Origin: Methanosarcina barkeri str. Wiesmoor
GTDB lineage: Archaea; Halobacteriota; Methanosarcinia; Methanosarcinales; Methanosarcinaceae
NCBI RefSeq assembly: GCF_000969985.1
Contig: NZ_CP009526.1
Location: forward strand, 2,666,001 to 2,730,000
DNA length: 64,000 nt
Reading direction: 5' to 3'
Within the stretch, counting starts at the first letter, position 1. Each line of letters opens with the position of its first letter. Positions 26,761 through 36,230 of the stretch are shown piece after piece. A program made the position numbers and the translations under genes. Below the pieces are notes generated by a model. That model saw only the letters and a program-made list of their open reading frames with translations. It did no database searches and had not been told where the DNA came from.

Positions 26761-28197
26761 TCAAGCTACGTTTTCCATCGCCCCCTTTATCGAGTGTTCT
26801 GTTCTTATAAGCTCGCTAAGGAACATTCTCGCCCACACAAAGATGATCATACACGATATGCCGTTGCCAGTAATGAGCCCCCACCAGATTCCTTTTTCTC
26901 CCAAATCGAGGGTAAGGGCAAAAATATATGCAAAAAGGGGAGTCATAAAGGTCCTCAGGATCGTTGCAGCAAGGGCGTTCATCCCTTTTCCGGCTCCCTG
27001 GAAAATGCATGAGGACAGCATTCCGAAACCGACCGTTGGCAAGTAAATGGAGACAATTCTCAAAAATACTTCAATGTCTCCTGCAATGTGAGTTGCGGTT
27101 TCTGCCCTGGTAAAGACGGCTGCTATTTGCGGAGCCAATGCAAAGATTAGGAGGGCAATTCCTGTTTCTATAAGGAGTCCCAGCTTTATCGAGTATTTAA
27201 GGGCAATTTCCGCTTTTTCAAAAGCTCGGGCCCCAAAGGAAGCTCCACCTACGGAAACAACGGCTGTTGCAACCCCCATAAGGGGAGCAACGGAGACGGT
27301 TATTACCTTCCAGCCCGTGGAAAATACCGCAACGCCGTCGGTATCGCTAGCCGCAATGATAATGAGGTTCATTGCAAGCAGGATAATGGATAGTGTAATG
27401 TGCTGGATCGAAGACGGAATTCCTACCCTGAGAATGTCTTCTACGATGTCTCTTTTGAAGCCAAATCTCCGAAAGTTGAAGGATATGTAGGTGTTTTTCT
27501 TGATAAAGAACCAGTTAAACATCATGAGTGAAGAAATCGCCAGTGAAAACAATGTGGCCCAGGCTGCACCGGCAATCCCTAAATCCAGGGTATAGATAAA
27601 AATCGGGTCCAGTATGATGTTCAGGCCCGCTCCGAGTACCATGGCCTGCATTGCCCGCTTCGAATCTCCCTCGCTTCGGATTATGGAGTTGGCCACATTG
27701 GTGAAAAAGACCACGATGCTCCCCAGGAAGATAACTCTTGCGTAGTCCACGGCAAGTCCCGTAGTTTTTCCCGCCCCAACCAGAGTAAAGAGTTGCGGGG
27801 CAAAAATGTAGAACGGTATAGAATATATGAGCACGAGGATAAGCATCAATATTAGCGTGTGCACCGCGACGTTGTCCGCTCCTTCTTTATCCTTTGCTCC
27901 GATCCTCCGGGAAATTGCGGTTCCTCCTCCGATCCCGAGTCCGTTCGAAAGGGCCATGCTGACGAAGAAGAAAGGAAAAACAAAGCCCATCGCAGCCATG
28001 GCGTCGGCTCCGAGTCCCGAGACCCAGTAGGTATCGATCAACTGGTAAATGTTCTGCACGGACATGGCAACAATCATGGGAATTGCCAGTTTTATAATAG
28101 CTTTTTTGGGGTCGCCGAGAAGTATATCAACACCTTTTGTTTTTAATTCTGTCACGGAGCATAATGAATTTGCTTTTTTGGCTGGTTTATTGTACAT
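26761..28197 (-). CDS. MATE-family multidrug/toxin efflux protein
   Basis: A 478-residue protein with 12 predicted spans. It shows LLGDPKKAIIKLAIPMIVAM, then QNIYQLIDTYWVSGLG, and GGTAISRRIGAKD in the first loop, all typical of archaeal and bacterial MATE exporters of the NorM/DinF type. The second half repeats the six-span plan. Known of the family: it exports cationic compounds using a Na+ or H+ gradient. I chose ATG 28197 because AGGAAG lies 8 nt upstream; a TTG two codons earlier is too close to that site. It is apparently monocistronic. Confidence 0.92.
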   Translation of the reverse strand: MYNKPAKKANSLCSVTELKTKGVDILLGDPKKAIIKLAIPMIVAMSVQNIYQLIDTYWVSGLGADAMAAMGFVFPFFFVSMALSNGLGIGGGTAISRRIGAKDKEGADNVAVHTLILMLILVLIYSIPFYIFAPQLFTLVGAGKTTGLAVDYARVIFLGSIVVFFTNVANSIIRSEGDSKRAMQAMVLGAGLNIILDPIFIYTLDLGIAGAAWATLFSLAISSLMMFNWFFIKKNTYISFNFRRFGFKRDIVEDILRVGIPSSIQHITLSIILLAMNLIIIAASDTDGVAVFSTGWKVITVSVAPLMGVATAVVSVGGASFGARAFEKAEIALKYSIKLGLLIETGIALLIFALAPQIAAVFTRAETATHIAGDIEVFLRIVSIYLPTVGFGMLSSCIFQGAGKGMNALAATILRTFMTPLFAYIFALTLDLGEKGIWWGLITGNGISCMIIFVWARMFLSELIRTEHSIKGAMENVA

Positions 28198-28736
28198 TCT
28201 CAAATCTTCCTGTGATTCAAAATTTTTTTCTGTTTATCAATGTTTTTCTGTTTTGCTTCCTTTTTTCCTGGATATTTTTTATCAATGGTCTCGCAAAATG
28301 GAAGAGGTTCGGGAATTTGAACTAGAGTTCAGTGACTTCGTTTCTTTTTATTCGTTTCATGAGGTCGTATACAGGTGCTTTGTTGTTGTATTGATTCAGA
28401 AGATCGAATCAATGATCCGTTTCATAGACCACTGATCAGGAGCATTTGATTCATTTTTTGAAAGTTTTATATATAATAGTCATAATTATCATTGTCTTAA
28501 ATTGTATTGTTTATTTTCCAACTGTCTGTTTTCAGACTAAATGATTGAATTCTATTTATATCTTATGATTTGAAAAGGATGTGGATTATATGTTTGTCCA
28601 AAAAATTAATCTGTATAATCTGGATTTAAAACTCAGAGAAAAAGTAGATGGTCAATTTGTATTTGATTGGTATTATATATTTTAACATCATATTTTTATA
28701 TTATGGGAAAATGAGGTCCAAAACCACAATTTTTTG
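28198..28736. other. AT-rich region upstream of the MATE gene
   Basis: No gene supported; a 62-codon frame here is hydrophobic by composition only. Confidence 0.4.
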
Positions 28737-29728
28737 ATGTTGCTTATCCTACAAAAACTGCAAGTTCTATGGTCCTACTAACCAAAGCAATATTACTGAA
28801 CATGGAAATTACATAAGTCGTGGAAAGAAAACGAGAAGATATGTTTGCCACCAGTGTGGCAAAGTATTCTGACCATACAGACACTTTTTATCATGATCTT
28901 CGTAAAGATGAGAAAACTATTGATTTAGCTCTGAAAATGTCTATGAAAGGAATGAGCATTGAAGCCATTGCCGATGTTTTAGAGGTACAATCTGCCAGTG
29001 TAAAGCGATGGTTAACTCGTGCAGCTGAACAATACGATAAAGTAAATGACAATATGATGAAAGACCTGAATACCCCCAAGATAGAAATGGATGAACTATG
29101 GATAATAATTAAAAAAATAGTTTCTAGAATGAAAGATTATGAAGATGATGGACCATGGATGTGGGTAGCTTTTGTGCCAGGTTGTCAGCTAATACTTGGC
29201 TTTGTAATAGGGCCAAGAAAACAGTATGTTACGGATAAGTTAGTAGAGTCAGTTAAAAAACATCTTTCTGATAAAATCCCTCTTTTTGTCACAGATGGGT
29301 TGAACTTTTATAGAGAAGCTCTTTTGAAACATTTTGGAGTTTTGATTGAGTTCCCAAAAACTGGGAAAAGATGGAACATATAACTTCTGTTTAAGGAGTT
29401 GAAAAGCAAGTATGCACTGGACGTTCTTGAGATAAAGAATGTACAGGTAATTGAAGCTCTAATCTGGACGGCAATATTGACACTGATCATTAGCAGAAGA
29501 ATTTATTCCCTTGTAAGAAACTCAACAACTCATCCTGAAAAAATGGCTGGATATACGAAGTTATGTTGGAGTACAATATTTGCAGAGAATGCATCGGATT
29601 TGTTGACAGTAATTTTGTATAGATGTGGGATTCAGAGGACTTTTGAAACTATAATGAGGGTGTATGAAAGTCAAGCATTAGATCCGCATGTAAACAGAGA
29701 AAGATTTAGAGATGAATGGTTTGAGTAA
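28737..29728 (+). pseudogene. Chimeric transposase pseudogene (IS1-type front, IS4-like back)
   Basis: An N-terminal zinc-ribbon region (YVCHQCGKVF, about 28830-28872) is separated by a frameshift from an IS1-type core that includes the DELW motif and FVTDGLNFYREALLKHFGV. The frame then passes, at about 29355, into KRWNI-stop-LLFKELKSKYALD. That is the conserved tail of IS4-like DDE transposases, with one codon changed to TAA. An IS1 protein would instead continue with a Gly/Arg/Pro-rich basic segment. So two unrelated transposase pieces are joined in one frame, and the whole is inactivated by a frameshift and a stop. Confidence 0.7.
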
Positions 29729-29839
29729 AAAATGAAAGAACTGGGTTCAAAAAGAGTAACATGAGAAGGAAATGAATCCTTAACCGATGACGAATGAATT
29801 GATATTAATTTTGATTTCATAAAGGCAGTTGTTCTATAA

Positions 29840-30697
29840 AATAATTGCAGCGACAATAACCTGACCGGTAATACGGCAGGCTCGAATGCAGGTTACGGTT
29901 TTTACCTCATAAATTCAAGCAGCAATAATCTCAATAACAATTCGATAAGCAAAAACGATATGGGAATTTACCTGACAAATTCAAACCTGAATATATCTGC
30001 AGGGAATATTATATCGGAGAATATACGATATGGAATGTGGATCTCACATTCAAACTACAGCACAATTTCCAGAAATACGATTAATGAAAGCAACTGGGGA
30101 ATTCATCTAAACTCTTCGGACAATAGCACGCTTTCTGGAAATATTCTTGCTTTCAATTATGTTTCAGGCCTTTCTATGTGCCCAGCCTGTGATAACAACA
30201 CTATATTCAACAACTATCTTAATAATATCTTTAACGTAGAAGTCGGAAACCGGAGAAATACCTGGAATTCGGAAAAGAAAGCAGGCATAAATAGTACCGG
30301 TGGCCCATATCTTGGAGACAACTTCTGGGCAAGCCCGGGAGAAAAAGGTTTCTCTCAAACCGCACAAGATAAAGATAAAAACGGCGTTGCAGATATAAAA
30401 TATAACGGAAAATATAACGAAACCAACTTTACGGATTATCTGCCACTTGTACCTGTATCCAATCCACAGCAGCAGGCCCCCTATGTTGAAAATTCCAGTA
30501 TAGATTTTACAAATTCCAGTCCAGATTTTATGAACTCGAGCACAAATTTTACGAATTCCAGTACAGGTCTTACGAACTCTAGTACTAATAGTAAAAATCT
30601 CAGTAACGGCCTTACCGATGTTGCTGTTCCAGAAGTGGCTATAACTCCTGTACCTGTAAAAAGCAGCTCAAAAGATGGCAATACCACAACAAGCTGA
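29840..30697 (+). pseudogene. NosD/beta-helix surface protein, 5'-truncated
   Basis: The reading frame starts abruptly after a TAA at 29837 with NNCSDNNLTGNTAGSNAGYG and continues in regular NosD-type beta-helix repeats (SSSNNLNNNSISKNDMGIYL). It then passes DNFWASPGEKGFSQT to a Ser/Asn/Thr-rich tail. Signal peptide and most of the helix are missing. The first in-frame ATG (29960) has no ribosome site. Known of the family: NosD-like proteins are exported and may bind carbohydrate. The break lies 110 bp after the transposase pseudogene, so mobile DNA probably removed the 5' part. Confidence 0.75.
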
Positions 30698-30817
30698 TAA
30701 CCAGGGGTGAACTTTGATAAGAAGCGAAGTTAAGGGCCAGAAGTACTGGAGGGAAATAAAAAGAAAGAAAGGAAGGTCAACCGCTTAGAGACTAAATAAC
30801 TTAAGAGATTAAATAAC

Positions 30818-32398
30818 TTAACCGAGGGCCTTTCTTATTTTTCCCATTTTGGTGAGGGTCGAGCATACAAGCTGGGAAACTTCCTCATCCATGCAGTTTC
30901 CTCTACTTCCTGCCTGCAGGAGGTCAGGCTGCATCATTTCTACCAGGATGCGGTACGAAGGTTCTGGACTAGTTTCAAGAGCAAAGGCCCCATGCAGGAT
31001 GTCTAAATCTTTGCTGACTTCCTTCAGGCATTCACTTGATAGGAAGCGGGAAGCTACATTGAGGTCCAGATATTCTGATGCAAAATTCAGGTCACCTGCA
31101 AGGGAGGGGAAATATTTTGTAAGCAAGTTTTCACAGGCAGCTTCTCCGAGTTTTTCCCGGGCTTCTTCAAGAGCACGGCCTGTCCCTATGAATTCCGGAG
31201 GCAGGCCTATGGAATAAAGAGCGCCTGTAAACTTTATTGCTCTTGGAAGCTGAAGGTCTTCAGCAGGCATACTGGCTTCAAGCTCTTTTCCTATATCGGT
31301 ACGGCAGAGGTTAACTAAGCCTGAGATATCAGGAGCGCTTCTTGAATAGCCACCTGTACCTTTGTGCATAAGACGATCACGTTGCTGTGGGAGAAGGTCA
31401 GCTATCCGGTTTATCGTAGGAGCTAATTGCCTGATAATCCTGCTGTAGCTTGCCCCAAATATCCCAATGAGGTTTATTATTTCTTCTTTTTCCTCGGCCG
31501 AAAATAGTTCAGGCGTTTCAGGTAGCCTGGCCTTTGCAAGTTTTACCAGGGATTCAGCGTCCCCTTTTTTGTGGCTGTACCTGAGCGCGGACTGCAGAGT
31601 AATGGTCCCGACTCCCCGGTATTCCTTGAAAAAGTTCTCTGCATTCATTAGGTCAAGGTGCCCTCTGAAAGGCAGCGTTCCTGCTCCGAATATAATACCA
31701 GTTTGGGTGTCGAGTTCGGAATTTAGTTCACAGATTCCGTTTATTGCGTATTTGCATGAAAGCGTGCTTGCAACATGCCCAAAGGAAAGGGCAGAGTCGG
31801 ATTTACCCAGAAACACCCTGAATTTATCAGGAACTGTCCCGAAATGTCCTTTCCAGGCAAAAAGCGTATTTTCTGCAAGTTCTTTTGCATGCAGCAGCGC
31901 AGGAGCATCCTCTATAAGAGGAATTATGCAAGGGACTTCCATTGAAAAACCAAATTCTTTTTTTGCAAGCTCACTTACGTCTACCATATGCTGTTGAGCT
32001 CCAATAATTTCCCTGACGCTGTCTGTCATGGGATGCACAAACTCATTGATTGCCTGGACATCCGAGTATTCAAGGGCATTGTAATTAGCCTCAGCAATTG
32101 ACATCATAACCATGAGTTGCCTGAACTGGTTTTCCTGAACCGCACTCGGAGCTCGAGGAGTGATAATAATATCTTTTCCTGGGATCAGGTCTGTTTCTTC
32201 TATGAATTTTGATACAACCTGAACATTCTGATGATACGGGGTTGCCTTCCCTTCATAATCCGGCATATACTCATCACAGCCGAATATCTGTGCAGCCTCT
32301 ATAGCTTCTCCGGGCTCTTCCTGTGTTGCGATATATTTCGACGCTGAGTCCGGATGCTGAGTACACATTACTTTTGGAAAAACGGTTTTTCTACTCAT
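30818..32398 (-). CDS. ppcA: Phosphoenolpyruvate carboxylase, archaeal type
   Basis: A 526-residue enzyme: the short archaeal PEP carboxylase, not the 900-residue bacterial type. Recognisable stretches are MCTQHPDSASKY near the start, DEYMPDYEGKATPYHQN, GKDIIITPRAPSAVQEN, HKGTGGYSRSAPDIS and the C-terminal SRGNCMDEEVS. Reaction: PEP plus bicarbonate gives oxaloacetate and phosphate, feeding the incomplete TCA cycle and amino-acid synthesis in methanogens. ATG 32398 was chosen because GAGGAT lies just upstream and the family begins near MSRKTVFPK. An extension to 32455 has no ribosome site. It appears monocistronic. Confidence 0.95.
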   Translation of the reverse strand: MSRKTVFPKVMCTQHPDSASKYIATQEEPGEAIEAAQIFGCDEYMPDYEGKATPYHQNVQVVSKFIEETDLIPGKDIIITPRAPSAVQENQFRQLMVMMSIAEANYNALEYSDVQAINEFVHPMTDSVREIIGAQQHMVDVSELAKKEFGFSMEVPCIIPLIEDAPALLHAKELAENTLFAWKGHFGTVPDKFRVFLGKSDSALSFGHVASTLSCKYAINGICELNSELDTQTGIIFGAGTLPFRGHLDLMNAENFFKEYRGVGTITLQSALRYSHKKGDAESLVKLAKARLPETPELFSAEEKEEIINLIGIFGASYSRIIRQLAPTINRIADLLPQQRDRLMHKGTGGYSRSAPDISGLVNLCRTDIGKELEASMPAEDLQLPRAIKFTGALYSIGLPPEFIGTGRALEEAREKLGEAACENLLTKYFPSLAGDLNFASEYLDLNVASRFLSSECLKEVSKDLDILHGAFALETSPEPSYRILVEMMQPDLLQAGSRGNCMDEEVSQLVCSTLTKMGKIRKALG

Positions 32399-32455
32399 GA
32401 AATGAATCCTCACTACGTACAGCTCAGGCCTTAGTTTACTGCTGAACTGATCCAT

Positions 32456-33188
32456 GAACTTACTGTGGAATCCGCTACTGAGTTTCTTACTGAATCAGTT
32501 AGCGGATTTATTACTAAACTTGCAATTCTTTTAGTAAATAGCAGGTAAATTTCGTTATTGTTAACCATTGATTTGGCGTAAATCAGCATCGAATCATATT
32601 GTTTACTCCAAGATAAATGTTTCCGTTTACAATAAGTTGACATATAGAATCTGAGACAACAAAACTGCTGCGACTATGACAAAAATACTGAGAATCGTAC
32701 CCTGAAATCTCAAGTAGAAAAGATTATTCTGCAAACAAATATGCAAAGTTATCAAAATAGTTATAACTAAAAACTTTTAAGGAGAGTTTGATCCAAAATG
32801 GAAAACTGCTTGCCTACAAGCCTTTTCCAAAAAGGCTTGAGCGAAAAAATGCTAAATCTAAAACGTCTTAGTCGGCGTGATCAACCGGCGCAACGGTTGT
32901 GACACAACCCTTTTGAAAAAAGGCTTGACCGAAAACAACAGCAACGACGTAATCAGCGTGATCAAACGGAGCAACGGTTGCGATCAAACAGAATAACTTG
33001 TAGACTGACTTATTAGCACTTAGATTTACTCATTGTGATATTTCAGGCGGCAACCCTTTCTAATAAAAGCTTTTTAGGGCGACTTACTGTTGCTCCATTG
33101 CTATACAGACAGACTTTTCAAAAAGCACTTGCTACATTAGATTGTATAGAACTGTAATTGCTGTACAGAACTGTAATTGTTAAACAGT
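32456..33188. other. Intergenic region with duplicated hairpin segment
   Basis: No gene seen. At 32821-32902 and 32907-32983 two related segments occur. Each begins with a CCTTTT(C/G)...AAAAAGGCTTGA hairpin and ends GTGATCAA(C/A)CGG(C/A)GCAACGGTTG. This is a local direct duplication. Confidence 0.65.
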
Positions 33189-33923
33189 TTAGAACTTTTT
33201 ACTTAATCTGATTTCATGGTAGCCGCAGTTTCTGCATTTAAAATACCTTATTTTCTTTTGCAAAATATAATTTAATACATCCACGTTTCGATATTCTTCT
33301 ATTGCATGCTCTTCTCCGCATTCCTCGCACGTGTCTTCTTTTAAATTGTCCTGTCTTTTTTCGTAATGGTGGTCTATGGGTTGAGGTTCGATTTTTATCT
33401 CTTCATGCCCGCAATTTATACAGTGCCAGTACTGCGTTATTGTTTTTGTATAGGTATCGATTTTACTTTCTTCTTTTACGAGTGGAACCTGAAATTCCTC
33501 AAAAACTAAATGCTTCCCGCATTTTTCGCAGTATGAATCCGTACAATAATTCTTAATAGCCCTGTAATAACCAAACATATAAAGGAAAACAATTTCTGAC
33601 ACAATCGTAAGGAATCTTCCGACTGATAAAAGAAAGCTTTCGGATTTTACAGAGAAATAAGAAGGGAAAAACATCAAAAACAGAAATAAAAGTATTGAAA
33701 GAAGAAGGAGTTTTGAGAATAATCTGGCTCTTTTTTGAATTTCTTCTACTCCAAGCTTATTTACCAGATCAAAAGCTTCTTCTTTGCTTTCAGGGCTATA
33801 TCTTGGATTCAAGTTCTGGGTCATTTCCACGGTGTCATTCTCAGGGTCTATTTTGTAGTGGACACCTTTATAAAAAGCCTGATATGAGCCGGATGGAAAC
33901 TTTATTCGTTTGTCTTTTGTCAA
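33189..33923 (-). CDS. Membrane protein with four CxxC zinc-ribbon halves
   Basis: A 244-residue protein. Two spans at about residues 65-85 and 95-120 are followed by a cytoplasmic tail with CEKCGKH, CINCGHEE, CEECGEEH and CRNCGYHE. These are four CxxC knuckles, enough for two zinc ribbons, each pair closed by a conserved YW/YF-x-C-x-N-C-G-x-x-E-I strand. I do not recognise the family. The start is TTG at 33923; no ATG lies near, and no clear ribosome site is visible, so the start is uncertain. The duplication of the ribbon module inside the protein is clear. Confidence 0.65.
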   Translation of the reverse strand: MTKDKRIKFPSGSYQAFYKGVHYKIDPENDTVEMTQNLNPRYSPESKEEAFDLVNKLGVEEIQKRARLFSKLLLLSILLFLFLMFFPSYFSVKSESFLLSVGRFLTIVSEIVFLYMFGYYRAIKNYCTDSYCEKCGKHLVFEEFQVPLVKEESKIDTYTKTITQYWHCINCGHEEIKIEPQPIDHHYEKRQDNLKEDTCEECGEEHAIEEYRNVDVLNYILQKKIRYFKCRNCGYHEIRLSKKF

Positions 33924-34041
33924 TGGATCAGCGGCCCGTTTCTGGTTAGGTTAGCTGTTATTCGTGAGTAATTTTATATCATAAGGCATAATAAATGTTT
34001 TTCCAGCAGAGCTGTGGCTCTGCTGCCCGAGTTCCGTCACC

Positions 34042-34124
34042 CGAGTCCCGTCTCGGGAGGATGGAGCCCTTTTCGCTACGCTCTGCTTCGCTCAAGAGGG
34101 CTGAATTATAGTTAAGATACTGAG
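34042..34124. repeat. Dispersed intergenic repeat, copy 2 (partner at 13720)
   Basis: CGAGTCCCGTCTCGGGAGGA and then TGGAGCCCTTTTCGCT, ending TAGTTAAGATACTGAG. It corresponds to 13720-13800. This copy is preceded by a C/G-rich GCTGTGGCTCTGCTGCCCG. Confidence 0.8.
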
Positions 34125-34321
34125 CTACTAAGCTACATTCAAGTAGGGCTGACTTATTATGAGTAGTATTACTTTTGCTTAACCGGATCGGTTTTAAGGA
34201 TATTATAATTCAATTGTTAGTTGTGAATCATTTTTAAAATCAATAGGCTTTTATATATCGAGTTTCTCTCAGGCTCACAGGAAACTGTAGTTCTCTAGGA
34301 TTTGCTTCGTAATCACAACAT

Positions 34322-34398
34322 CACAAATCATAACATCGCAAACATAACATCACAAATCATGACATCACAAACATAACATCACAAATCATAACATCACA
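34322..34398. repeat. ACATCACAAATCATA repeat
   Basis: Overlapping units of CATAACATCACAAAT and shorter variants, about five copies. They are noncoding. Confidence 0.8.
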
Positions 34399-34524
34399 AT
34401 ATCCTTTCCGTTCTCTTATGCTTTGCTAAAAGGATTTAGAAAACTTATTGTAGTTAATTTAGAAATTCTAGCAGCAAATAACTTACAGTTGCCGTAAAGG
34501 TACTTCTTGGAAAAACAAATAGAC

Positions 34525-34539
34525 TTAAATTATATATAT
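34525..34539 (+). promoter_or_regulatory. TATA box of the C-rich sRNA candidate
   Basis: TTAAATTATATATAT is centred about 25 nt before the first base of the stem at 34558-34561, which is the archaeal promoter distance. Confidence 0.55.
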
Positions 34540-34557
34540 CATGAGGTTGACTAGAAT

Positions 34558-34642
34558 GCGGGCATCTGGGAAGGTCAGAATAGACCTTTTAACTTTTTTT
34601 AATAACCCCCAACACCCCCACTCCCCAATATCCAGATGCCTA
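34558..34642 (+). ncRNA. C-rich small RNA candidate
   Basis: About 85 nt. GGCATCTGG (34561-34569) pairs perfectly with CCAGATGCC (34632-34640), with a G-U pair at each end. Inside it AAGGTC/GACCTT forms a 6-bp hairpin with loop AGAATA. Between the hairpin and the closing stem lies an unpaired U-run and a C-rich segment, AACCCCCAACACCCCCACTC (34604-34623). A TATA box lies at the right distance. C-rich loops could pair with G-rich ribosome sites. There is no open frame. The family is not recognised. Confidence 0.6.
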
Positions 34643-34918
34643 ATTTCCATATTATCAGTTTGTCTAATTCTGTTTTAGGAGTATAACTCGAGTTCCGTTT
34701 TAACAGTACTAAATCTATTTATCTCACTTCATTCACTCATTAAGTCAAATTTTTTCAACACTTGCTGTATATTTTAAGAACACATGAGATGGAATATGGT
34801 ATCGATTTCATATAAATAGGACAAAATTTTAGGTAGGCTTCTAATGAAAAATCGATAGCTTTCAGGCAAGAAAATTCCCTAATCAATGACTGATGAAAAA
34901 TTATTTAAAAATAAAAAA

Positions 34919-34990
34919 AGCCAAGGTCCGGATTTGAACCAGGAGTGAATCGCTCTGCTGGCGATTGCGTAACCGCTCTGCCACCTTGGC
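34919..34990 (-). tRNA. tRNA-Cys (GCA)
   Basis: 72 nt on the minus strand. The acceptor stem GCCAAGG pairs with CCTTGGC, the discriminator is U73 (a cysteine identity base), and the T arm contains GGTTCAAATCC. The anticodon stem is ATCGC/GCGAT with the seven-base loop CAGCAGA, giving anticodon GCA. Position 33 is A where nearly all tRNAs have U. A minus-strand TATA-like box, TTTATATATTTTATATG, lies upstream (about 35010-35026). CCA is not encoded. Methanogens commonly charge tRNA-Cys through phosphoserine (SepRS/SepCysS); those genes are not in this window. Confidence 0.93.
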
Positions 34991-35529
34991 AATCTGTTGT
35001 AGGCTCTTATACAGCATATAAAATATATAAATCTATAGGTTGCCAGGTATTATCATACATGCTCTTACGTCTTTTCTTTAATATTAAGCTTTCAAGTTTC
35101 ATAATCAAAGTCGCCAGAATATTGCTTCGGAAATGGGATCCTTCTCAGTTCGATCAAAAGAATTATTTTATTGGTAATTAGGTTCTTTTGTTCGTTCAAG
35201 CGAGATAATTTACAAAAAACACTCAGTTGCGCTCAATAGCACTAATCTTTAGCAAATTTTAATATTTTATTATTTTTATGCGACAGCTCCCTCCAGATTC
35301 GCGAATTAACTGAGACAAAGCAGCGTCATTAGCCATCTTAAACGGAGCTTGTTACGCACGCAGTGCGGCCTTTCCTGAAACAAGTCCAAAAATATTTTTT
35401 AGTGTATTTGTTATTAAGGAATGAAAATTCACTATTGCTATCAATATCTATCAAATTGATTACAATCAAAAATGGAAACGGTGTCATTAATCTGAGCTCA
35501 TATTTATTCTCAAATAATATTTAAATGTA
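34991..35529. other. Intergenic region after the tRNA promoter
   Basis: No gene seen. The plus-strand frame at 34945-35181 overlaps the tRNA and is spurious. Confidence 0.5.
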
Positions 35530-36051
35530 TCAATATCTGCGTACCATTTCCGCCTGCCATTCTGTCTCTGGCCATCCTCTGAAGCCTCTGAGCTTGTTTA
35601 TATCATCCAGATAATTTATCACCTCATCAGCCTGAAAACCAAGATCTTTGAGCACACAACCAAGAACAGTTCCAGTTCTGCCTATACCTCCTATGCAATG
35701 GACAACGATGCCTTTTCCTGCGTCTATTTCTTCTAATATTACATTAGTTGCCTTTCTTACGAGCCATTCCAGCGTGTCAGGATCGTATGGAAAATTACCA
35801 TGATGCAGGTCTTCTAATTCTGCAGAAAAGAGAACCTTGAGAGGATAGGGGTTATAAGATACCTCAGAATCACAGAGACATACAACACTTGAGAAACCCG
35901 CTTTCTCTATTTTCTCCCAAGGCATGTGCATTCTGGGATACGACATGCCAGCCAGAGGTACAGGCTCCTTAAGAACTACATAAAAATTCATTGGGATTCG
36001 GATGCCTTCTATTGCAGGCATCGCCAGAGGACTCAATAAAGAAGACACCAT
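35530..36051 (-). CDS. Dual-specificity/tyrosine protein phosphatase
   Basis: A 173-residue cytoplasmic phosphatase. The P-loop HCIGGIGRTGT at residues 118-128 has the catalytic Cys119 and Arg125 of the CX5R signature. The likely general acid is an Asp in the PYDPDT segment near 90. Known of the family: it removes phosphate from Tyr and sometimes Ser/Thr. There is no ribosome site before the ATG. A minus-strand TATA box (AAATTTATATTTT, centred near 36078) lies about 27 nt upstream, so the message is probably leaderless. The gene stands alone. Confidence 0.88.
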   Translation of the reverse strand: MVSSLLSPLAMPAIEGIRIPMNFYVVLKEPVPLAGMSYPRMHMPWEKIEKAGFSSVVCLCDSEVSYNPYPLKVLFSAELEDLHHGNFPYDPDTLEWLVRKATNVILEEIDAGKGIVVHCIGGIGRTGTVLGCVLKDLGFQADEVINYLDDINKLRGFRGWPETEWQAEMVRRY

Positions 36052-36111
36052 ACTATAAGAGTATGGGGTTAGAAAATATAAATTTCATTAAAAGAATAGA
36101 ATATTTGAGTA

Positions 36112-36178
36112 TAAGTATATTTGATAAGTATATTTGATAAGTATATTTGATAAGTATATTTGATAAGTATATTTGAGT
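36112..36178. repeat. 13-bp tandem repeat GATAAGTATATTT
   Basis: About five perfect units directly upstream of the phosphatase promoter. It is noncoding. Confidence 0.9.
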
Positions 36179-36230
36179 ACAAGCATAATAGCCAAAGAAA
36201 TTACTCAACAATAATTTGTGCAGAAAAAGC

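Noticed and set aside
32398-32455. Longer start for PEP carboxylase at 32455
   Set aside because: The extra 19 residues have no ribosome site before them and are not part of the usual family N-terminus.
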